25,534 nt of DNA. It comes from a virus. The stretch covers positions 1-25,534 of the IMG/VR virus record IMGVR_UViG_3300042860_000809. The stretch is one strand, 5' to 3'. Under the pieces are notes generated by a model that was given only the letters and a program-made list of their open reading frames with translations, was not told the DNA's origin and ran no database searches. A program made the translations under genes and the position numbers. Below are positions 20,751-25,534 of the stretch, one piece after another. Position 1 is the stretch's first letter, and each line of letters begins with the position of its first letter.

Positions 20751-20922
20751 ACGTGTCTATCACGTGGCTCCATTGTACGATCTCTACCTTCACGAGTTCA
20801 ACAGGGACGGCGACTGCTGGTGCTGCCCGGAACTTGACTACGACAGTGACGAGACGACATACGTGCACCACGCCTATGACCGCAGGGAAGATTACGAGGA
20901 AGGGTGGCGCAAGCCGCATTGA
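20740..20922 (+). CDS. Small acidic hypothetical protein, 60 aa
   Basis: Excellent ribosome site (GGGAGGAGATTTCG) before ATG 20740. MEPERVYHVAPLYDLYLHEF then DGDCWCCPELDYDSDETTYV: very acidic, Tyr-rich, with a CWCC group that could bind metal. Located directly before the large terminase gene. Function unknown. Confidence 0.6.
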   Translation: MEPERVYHVAPLYDLYLHEFNRDGDCWCCPELDYDSDETTYVHHAYDRREDYEEGWRKPH

Positions 20923-20928
20923 TAGCCG

Positions 20929-22320
20929 ATGGCAATCGAGATCAGCTACACGCCTCCGCCCACGGGCAAGTTGTTCATGGAATGCGGCAGCAAGATGCGT
21001 GTCCTCATGGGGCCGGTTGGCTCCGGCAAGAGCGTCACGTGCTCGTTTGAGATCGTGCGCCGGGCGTCCATGCAGAAACCTGACGCCTCTGGCAGGCGGC
21101 GGTCGCGCTGGGCCATCGTTCGGCAGACGGCGCGGCAGTTGCAGGATACGACGGTAAAGACGTTTCTGGACTGGTTCCCGCCGGGCCCGTGCGGACAGTT
21201 CATGCGCACGACGAAGACGTATTTGTTCAAGGTTGGGGATGTCGAGGCGGAGATCATGTTCCGCGCTTTGGATGACGCCGATGACGTGGCGAACCTGAAC
21301 TCACTGGAACTTACTGGTGCGTGGTTCAACGAGTGCCGGGACATCCACCCCGACATTATCGACGCGATGTCCAAGCGTATCGGACGTTTTCCGTCGTCCA
21401 AGGACGGCGGGCCGACGTGGCATGGGATGTGGGGAGACACGAACCCGCCGATCATGGATAGCTGGTGGTACTACCAGATGGAGAAGCTGGACCCCACGGA
21501 TGGCGTCAGCTACAACGACAATGGCTGGGAAGTGTTCAAGCAGCCGTCAGGGCGCAGTGTCTACGCCGAGAACATCGAGAACCTGCCGGAGGGATACTAT
21601 GACACTCAAGGTCGATCAGACGAGTATATCCGCGTCTACATTGACGGCGAATATGGCCTTAGCCTCGCTGGTATGCCTGTCTACAAGTACTTCCGCCCTG
21701 ACTACCATATGGCTCACGAGCATATTCGACCTTTCATTGGCGGCATTCGGCCTATCATCGTCGGTATGGACTTGGGGCTCACGCCCGCCGCCCTGATCGG
21801 GCAGCAGGACCCCCGTGGACGAGCACTGATTATGGCTGAGTGCGTCAGCTACGACATGGGTATCCAGCGGTTCGTCAGGACGCTGCTTAAACCGCTGCTG
21901 TATGAGCGGTTTTCGGGGTGCCCCGTGCTCGTCGTGGTTGATCCGGCAGGTACGGCGCGGGCCCAGACGGACGAGCGGAGCGCGGTTGACATCGTTAAGG
22001 CCGAGGGTTTTAAGGTCATTCCGGCCAAGACCAACGCCATTTCGGCCCGCATCAGCGCCGTCGATGACTATCTCATGCGACAGGTGGACGGCGACCCGGC
22101 GTTTCTGGTCGATCCCAGTTGCACGCATCTCAAGGCGGCCATGATGGGTGGCTACCGGTACAAGCCCACGGGCGACAACGTGATCGACAAGAACAAGCAC
22201 AGCCACGTGGCTGAAGCACTACAATATCTTTGTCTGCATTTGAACAATGTCAGCGGGGATACACTCTATCAGAACTTCAAACGGAATATCCGGCCCATCT
22301 CGGCAGCAGGATGGACTTGA
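20929..22320 (+). CDS. Terminase large subunit
   Basis: A 463-aa DNA-packaging motor (ATPase plus nuclease). Walker A GPVGSGKS at 28-35. A Walker B/coupling region LELTGAWFNECRDI, then a C-terminal RNase H-like nuclease with VGMDLG (Asp about 281), LVVVDPAG (Asp about 338) and a final acidic/His site in KNKHSHVAEALQY. Length is normal for compact terminases. Starts at ATG 20929, six bases after the previous stop and with a weak SD, suggesting coupled translation. Confidence 0.93.
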   Translation: MAIEISYTPPPTGKLFMECGSKMRVLMGPVGSGKSVTCSFEIVRRASMQKPDASGRRRSRWAIVRQTARQLQDTTVKTFLDWFPPGPCGQFMRTTKTYLFKVGDVEAEIMFRALDDADDVANLNSLELTGAWFNECRDIHPDIIDAMSKRIGRFPSSKDGGPTWHGMWGDTNPPIMDSWWYYQMEKLDPTDGVSYNDNGWEVFKQPSGRSVYAENIENLPEGYYDTQGRSDEYIRVYIDGEYGLSLAGMPVYKYFRPDYHMAHEHIRPFIGGIRPIIVGMDLGLTPAALIGQQDPRGRALIMAECVSYDMGIQRFVRTLLKPLLYERFSGCPVLVVVDPAGTARAQTDERSAVDIVKAEGFKVIPAKTNAISARISAVDDYLMRQVDGDPAFLVDPSCTHLKAAMMGGYRYKPTGDNVIDKNKHSHVAEALQYLCLHLNNVSGDTLYQNFKRNIRPISAAGWT

Positions 22321-22345
22321 CCGGAACGGGTATTTGAGGTAGGGT
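22317..22345 (+). promoter_or_regulatory. Candidate promoter overlapping the large terminase stop
   Basis: TTGACC (22317-22322), 17-base spacer, TAGGGT (22340-22345). A strong -35 with a weak -10. A transcript started here would meet the terminator at 22405-22430 after roughly 80 bases. Confidence 0.3.
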
Positions 22346-22404
22346 AATTGTGCTCGGGGTGTATATCCACCCACCCTTGGTGACGTTTCCTCCCTGTTGA
22401 ACTT

Positions 22405-22430
22405 ACCGGTAGGTAACTACCGGTTTTTTC
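22405..22430 (+). terminator. Intrinsic terminator after the terminase operon
   Basis: A perfect 8-bp stem ACCGGTAG/CTACCGGT with a GTAA tetraloop followed by a run of six T. Ends the terminase transcript or limits read-through into the virion genes. Confidence 0.88.
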
Positions 22431-22483
22431 TACAAGTTGGGTTATTCAGAGTTTTCCGGCTCAGCCTTCCTTTGACGTGAATG

Positions 22484-22509
22484 TCCCCGGTAGCCCCCGT
22501 TGCCGGGGA
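22484..22509 (+). other. GC-rich stem-loop with two alternative pairings
   Basis: TCCCCGG (22484-22490) can pair with CCGGGGA (22503-22509). Alternatively CCCCG (22495-22499) can pair with CGGGG in the same 3' arm. No T-tract follows. It precedes a promoter-like sequence. Confidence 0.45.
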
Positions 22510-22516
22510 TTTCCTG

Positions 22517-22545
22517 TTGCGAACATATTGTATTTGGTGTAGCGT
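22517..22545 (+). promoter_or_regulatory. Candidate promoter for the virion gene operon
   Basis: TTGCGA (22517-22522), 17-base spacer, TAGCGT (22540-22545), followed about 37 bases later by the first virion gene. A weak match, supported by its place after the terminator. Confidence 0.35.
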
Positions 22546-22581
22546 GCGTCCGACTGGCTCATAACCACAAGGACTTAGCCT

Positions 22582-22935
22582 ATGGCGACCGTCTCTCCTG
22601 CGTTTGACTTCGTTCAGGCGCAGTCCGCAAAAATCCCCCGTGTCATCTGGGCCGATATCGTGACCGGTGACACCATCGTATCATTCCCCGTTGTCGCACA
22701 GGCGGCTGTGGCTGGTGCCGTCCAGTTTGACGGTACGTTTGGTGGTGCCACTGTCGGCTTGCAGGTATCCAACGACGGCGTTACATTTTTCGACATGAAA
22801 GATTTGGGTGGCACTGTCGTGAGTGCCACATCGGCTGGGCTGTTTGAGTTCACCACTGCGGCGGCTTATCTCCGCCCGGTTGTGACTGGCGGCGCGGCTA
22901 ACGCTATCGACGTTACTGTAGTTCTGCGGGGGTGA
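22582..22935 (+). CDS. Probable virion structural protein, beta-rich, 117 aa
   Basis: AAGGA precedes ATG 22582. The sequence is Ala/Val/Thr/Gly-rich with alternating strands (FPVVAQAAVAGAVQFDGTFG, GLQVSNDGVTFFDMKDLGGT, YLRPVVTGGAANAIDVTVVL), like small beta-sandwich decoration or fibre-associated domains. The motif LQVSNDGVTF is typical of discoidin/jelly-roll-like phage proteins. Located just after the terminase, so virion-associated by context. Exact role not determinable. Confidence 0.6.
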   Translation: MATVSPAFDFVQAQSAKIPRVIWADIVTGDTIVSFPVVAQAAVAGAVQFDGTFGGATVGLQVSNDGVTFFDMKDLGGTVVSATSAGLFEFTTAAAYLRPVVTGGAANAIDVTVVLRG

Positions 22936-22936
22936 C

Positions 22937-23062
22937 GTGCTCAACATCGTCCTGATCATGCGGCGTGTAAGGAGGCAGACATCTGCGCTCCTGAACAATC
23001 TGCTGTCTGAGGACGGTGACGACCTGCTGCAGGAAGACGGTACGTACATTCTCTTGGAGTAG
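22937..23062 (+). CDS. Small hypothetical protein, 41 aa
   Basis: GTG start at 22937 just after the previous stop, overlapping nothing and ending 2 bases before the next ATG. The C-terminus repeats the pattern SEDGDDLLQEDGTYILLE, an E-D-G-x-x-L-L motif seen in small phage structural or fibre-linked peptides. The N-terminus is basic (LIMRRVRRQTSALL). No ribosome site beyond weak GGGGG, so translation is probably coupled. Confidence 0.5.
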   Translation: MLNIVLIMRRVRRQTSALLNNLLSEDGDDLLQEDGTYILLE

Positions 23063-23064
23063 GC

Positions 23065-23748
23065 ATGGGCATTCAGCTCAAGAACAACGTCAACAGCCTG
23101 ATCGTCGGAGACCTCAGTGCTGCTGCCATATCCGTGACTGTTACGGCTGGCTCTGGGGCTAATTTTCCATCTCCCGGTGGCGGAGAATATTTTTACGTCA
23201 CCCTTATTGCTCCCACTGGCGTAATTGAGATCGTCAAGTGTACCGCACGCGTTAACGATGTTTTGGCCATTGTGCGTGCGCAGGAAAACACACTAGCTAT
23301 TCCATTTCCTAGTGGCAGCCGGATCGAGTTGCGCATTACGGCTAAGTCCATACGTGACCTCGTTGAGGAGTACAACGCGGCTTCCGAGATCAGCTTTACA
23401 CCGACTGGCGCTATTACTTCGACCAATGTGCAAGATGCCATTGCTGAAGTATCGAATGATTCCAACAATGCGTCCGCGATTAATATTGCCGATGCCGGTA
23501 ATGTCTATATTGGCGCGTCAGTTGAGGCTGCACTCCAAGAACTGCGCACGCCCAGCATCAGTACGTTTATCGGCAACGGTTCGACGGTGATCTATACACT
23601 GTCTTCGACGCTCGGTGTTCGCAATCTGACCAGCGTTCATATCAACGGCGTCTATCAGAACAAAAGCACCTACACGCTGTCTAGCACGACCCTGACTTTC
23701 TCCGAAGCTCCGCCGCTGAACACGGTTATTGAGGTGCTGACGCGATGA
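23065..23748 (+). CDS. Tail-fibre-like / virion protein, 227 aa
   Basis: MGIQLKNNVNSLIVGDLSAA begins a small beta domain (SVTVTAGSGANFPSPGGGEY, then FYVTLIAPTGVIEIVKC). A hinge follows (SEISFTPTGAITSTNVQDAI, VEAALQELRT), the type common at phage tail-fibre and baseplate junctions. The beta-rich C-terminal part (IGNGSTVIYTLSSTLGVRNL, INGVYQNKSTYTLSSTTLTF) resembles fibre/adhesin modules. The same N-terminal domain recurs in the gene starting at 25409. The host-binding role is an inference. Confidence 0.65.
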   Translation: MGIQLKNNVNSLIVGDLSAAAISVTVTAGSGANFPSPGGGEYFYVTLIAPTGVIEIVKCTARVNDVLAIVRAQENTLAIPFPSGSRIELRITAKSIRDLVEEYNAASEISFTPTGAITSTNVQDAIAEVSNDSNNASAINIADAGNVYIGASVEAALQELRTPSISTFIGNGSTVIYTLSSTLGVRNLTSVHINGVYQNKSTYTLSSTTLTFSEAPPLNTVIEVLTR

Positions 23749-23930
23749 AGTCCGGCAAATCCAAGGTCAATGCGGCTGGCAACTACACCAAGCCCGGTAT
23801 GCGCAAGACGCTGTTCGAGAAGATCAAGGCAGCTCCGGTGCAGGGTACCAAGGCAGGGCAGTGGTCCGCCCGTAAGGCACAGCTTCTGGCCAAGCAGTAC
23901 AAGTCCAAGGGCGGGGGCTACACGTCGTGA
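23745..23930 (+). CDS. Small basic phage protein, 61 aa
   Basis: MKSGKSKVNAAGNYTKPGMR then KTLFEKIKAAPVQGTKAGQW and LLAKQYKSKGGGYTS. Overlaps the previous stop (ATGA). This KSGKSKVNAAGNYTKPGMRK-type protein recurs in phages of aquatic bacteria beside structural genes. Very Lys-rich, so a DNA-binding or virion-internal role is possible. No experimental function known to me. Confidence 0.75.
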   Translation: MKSGKSKVNAAGNYTKPGMRKTLFEKIKAAPVQGTKAGQWSARKAQLLAKQYKSKGGGYTS

Positions 23931-24160
23931 GAAACCCGCAGCAGTCGCTCAAGGACTGGACGGCGCAGAAATGGCGCACGAAGTCCGGCAAGCCGTCTTC
24001 CAAGACGGGCGAGCGATACCTGCCGGAGGCGGCTATCAAGGCTTTGTCTTCATCAGAATATGCTGCTACAACCAAGGCCAAGCGTTCTGGCAAAGCCAAG
24101 GGTAAACAGTTCGTGCCTCAACCGGCGACCATCGCCAAGAAAACCTCTAAATTTCGATAG
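23927..24160 (+). CDS. DUF5872-like small basic protein, 77 aa
   Basis: The SLKDWTAQKWRTKSGKPSSK, RYLPEAAIKALSSSEYAAT and GKQFVPQPATIAKKTSKFR sequence resembles the DUF5872 family of phage-encoded basic proteins. It overlaps the preceding gene by 4 bases (GTGA/TGAG context, ATG read as GTG at 23927). It belongs to the Lys/Arg-rich cluster 23745-25408. Confidence 0.75.
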   Translation: MRNPQQSLKDWTAQKWRTKSGKPSSKTGERYLPEAAIKALSSSEYAATTKAKRSGKAKGKQFVPQPATIAKKTSKFR

Positions 24161-24168
24161 GATAGATT

Positions 24169-25038
24169 ATGGCGAAGAACGTAACGAGGATGCCCAACAG
24201 AAGCCCCGGCGTAAATACCACGATGGCTACTCGCGGGACTGTTAAGTCTTTTGGTTCTAAGCCCGACAGTTCTTATAAGGGACTGCTGCGTACACTCGAC
24301 TCCGCACGCAAACCCGCAAATCAGAATGTCCGCCCCAAGCTCGATGTTACTGACCGCGAATTTTCGTCAAAGCCAAGCAACGTAGACAAATACGGAAAAA
24401 TTACAACCGGACCTAATAAGGGATACACAATAAACTCTGGCAAATATGCCTATGGCCCGAAGCCCCCCTCGATGGCTTCAAAGGTCGCCAATGCTGCCAA
24501 AACTGTTGCTGGTGGTGTTGCTCGCGGTGCGATGCGTGCCGCTGGTCCGGCTGGTGCCTTGGCGAGCATGACCACTCCGGCAGGCACGGGTTCAGACAAG
24601 CCCAAAGGCCCGCTCATGACCGGAAATTCAAAGGGTAAAGGCCCCGGCGGCGGTTCGCTCAGCGCACCCAACCGCACAGCACCATCTAAATCCAAAATGT
24701 CTGTAACCGGCGGGCGAGGCGTTACCGCGTTTGGCGGGTACGCATCAGGCCCCAAGGTCGCAGGCGGCAAAGGTGACTTGCAATCATCCAATCGCACAAC
24801 GCCGTCTCGTTCGGGCGGAGCAAGCAACAGCAAGGGACCAGCAGGTCCGCTTGGGGCTAACAGCAGCCCGTCCCGTTCGGGCGGAGCAAGCAACAGCAAG
24901 GGACCAGCAGGTCCGCTTGGGGCTAACAGTGGTCCGTCGCGCTCCACGACAAGCAGCAAAGGGCCCTCTAGCGGTCCAACTTCGGCACCCAGCCGCACAG
25001 CACCATCTAAAGCTAACCTCGGAACTAGCCGCTTCTAA
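24169..25038 (+). CDS. Low-complexity Ser/Gly/Pro/Lys-rich protein, 289 aa
   Basis: Starts MAKNVTRMPNRSPGVNTTMA after AGGATAGATT. It is largely disordered, built from Ala/Gly/Ser/Pro/Lys, with recurring RTAPSK or RTTPSR units and two 22-residue repeats (RSGGASNSKGPAGPLGANSS type). A short hydrophobic Ala/Gly stretch (about 105-128) lies in the middle. No enzymatic motif. Strong positive charge and low complexity suggest an internal virion, scaffold-like or nucleic-acid-binding protein, or a collagen-like fibre part. None of these can be decided from sequence. Confidence 0.6.
   Translation: MAKNVTRMPNRSPGVNTTMATRGTVKSFGSKPDSSYKGLLRTLDSARKPANQNVRPKLDVTDREFSSKPSNVDKYGKITTGPNKGYTINSGKYAYGPKPPSMASKVANAAKTVAGGVARGAMRAAGPAGALASMTTPAGTGSDKPKGPLMTGNSKGKGPGGGSLSAPNRTAPSKSKMSVTGGRGVTAFGGYASGPKVAGGKGDLQSSNRTTPSRSGGASNSKGPAGPLGANSSPSRSGGASNSKGPAGPLGANSGPSRSTTSSKGPSSGPTSAPSRTAPSKANLGTSRF
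24808..24939 (+). repeat. Tandem repeat, two 66-bp units
   Basis: Two in-frame units with 66-base period; the first 56 bases are identical and the rest diverge. It encodes two copies of a 22-residue Ser/Gly/Pro module in the low-complexity protein. The near-identity implies recent duplication or slippage. Confidence 0.85.
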
Positions 25039-25052
25039 GAAAGGAACACACC

Positions 25053-25154
25053 ATGGCCAAGAAGCCGATGCCGAAGTTTACCCCCTGCTCCAAGTGCCCC
25101 AATCCGGGCAAGTGCAAGGCCATGGGCCGTTGCATGATGAAGGGCAAGAAGTAG
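25053..25154 (+). CDS. 33-aa Cys-rich basic mini-protein
   Basis: MAKKPMPKFTPCSKCPNPGK then CKAMGRCMMKGKK, from ATG 25053 with AAAGGAACACACC upstream. Four cysteines (CxxC, C, C) within 17 residues plus many Lys: a small metal-binding or disulfide knot. Its TAG overlaps the GTG of the next gene. Confidence 0.6.
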   Translation: MAKKPMPKFTPCSKCPNPGKCKAMGRCMMKGKK

Positions 25155-25408
25155 TGGCCAAGACCCCGGCTTGGACGCGTAAGGAAGGCAAGAACCCCAA
25201 AGGCGGTCTGAACGCCAAGGGACGTGCTTCCTATAACGCTGCCAATCCGGGGAAGCCGGGGCTCAAGGCCCCGCAGCCCGAAGGTGGGCCGCGCCGTGAC
25301 AGCTTCTGTGCCCGGATGAAAGGCATGAAGAAGAAGCTGACGAGTGCTAAGACGGCCAACGATCCGAACTCTCGGATAAATAAATCGCTCAGAGCGTGGA
25401 ACTGCTAA
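25154..25408 (+). CDS. DUF6321-like basic phage protein, 84 aa
   Basis: Starts at GTG 25154 (TAGTG coupling). The sequence GLNAKGRASYNAANPGKPGL, KAPQPEGGPRRDSFCARMKG and AKTANDPNSRINKSLRAWNC is highly characteristic of a conserved phage protein (DUF6321) found beside structural genes. Role unknown; probably virion- or packaging-related from context. Confidence 0.8.
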   Translation: MAKTPAWTRKEGKNPKGGLNAKGRASYNAANPGKPGLKAPQPEGGPRRDSFCARMKGMKKKLTSAKTANDPNSRINKSLRAWNC

Positions 25409-25534
25409 ATGACTGTACTCATCGCCAATAACGTCTCGTCCATTCTGACGGCTCCGCTCACGGCAGCCGCAACGAGCATGACTGTTACCGATGGCAGCCG
25501 GTTCCCTGTACTGACACCCGGCAATTACTTCTAC
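25409..25534 (+). CDS. Virion/fibre-like protein with shared N-terminal domain, cut at window end
   Basis: ATG 25409 directly follows the previous stop. The 42 visible codons (MTVLIANNVSSILTAPLTAA, then TSMTVTDGSRFPVLTPGNYF) closely match the N-terminus of the gene at 23065 (NNV.S.L, TVT.GS, FP, G.YFY). A paralogous attachment domain, probably for tail or fibre proteins. Confidence 0.7.
   Translation, partial: MTVLIANNVSSILTAPLTAAATSMTVTDGSRFPVLTPGNYFY

Noticed and set aside
24450-24998. Long minus-strand ORF opposite the low-complexity protein
   Set aside because: It mirrors the repeat-rich plus-strand gene and has no ribosome site or family resemblance.
25337-25343. CTGACGA on the plus strand, matching the CUGANGA hammerhead core
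   Set aside because: Lies inside a conserved coding region with no matching GAA or stems.

Overview
The window is part of a tailed-phage (Caudoviricetes) genome, or a prophage or metagenomic contig of one. It has no host housekeeping genes and is densely packed with short overlapping cistrons. It carries a phage replication set and a terminase, and its two transcription blocks diverge. The small basic proteins beside the terminase, the family-A polymerase and the compact layout suggest a podovirus-like phage of an aquatic proteobacterium. That host call is an inference from gene content only.

Bases 1-18,305 are one long leftward (minus-strand) early/middle block. Read in transcription order it holds four small unknown genes, a MoxR-type AAA+ ATPase, a 67-aa gene, a DUF3150-like gene and a VWA/metallopeptidase-like gene split by a frameshift. 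Next come several hypotheticals (one loosely like Nmad5), two HTH proteins, a dATP/dGTP diphosphohydrolase and a run of coiled-coil and single-membrane-span miniproteins. The block ends with a family-A DNA polymerase with 3'-5' exonuclease, dCMP deaminase, a RecB/Cas4-like nuclease, a VRR-NUC nuclease, an SNF2-type helicase, a candidate ssDNA-binding protein, and a primase-DUF927 helicase that runs off the left edge. Together these cover nucleotide supply, replication and recombination.

Bases 18,313-19,047 are AT-rich and gene-free, with dense short repeats and palindromes; this is the best candidate for an origin and/or control region. To its right a short leftward operon (three small genes) ends in a clear terminator at 19,048-19,076. 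Divergent promoter-like sequences lie at about 19,754-20,058. From 20,066 rightward are the late genes: putative small terminase, two small ORFs, large terminase, a control gap with a terminator, then virion-type proteins. The virion genes include a cluster of small Lys/Arg/Gly-rich proteins and two proteins sharing one N-terminal domain, the second cut by the right edge.

The most striking result is a pair of textbook type II hammerhead self-cleaving ribozymes on the leftward transcript (17,120-17,173 and 15,941-15,996). They have intact catalytic cores and compensatory base changes in stems I and II. They bracket the MoxR ATPase cistron exactly. In the second, the Shine-Dalgarno sequence of the next gene is built from the catalytic core and stem II. 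Other gene junctions of this block carry plain GC-rich hairpins at the same kind of position, which suggests an mRNA processing and translation-control scheme.
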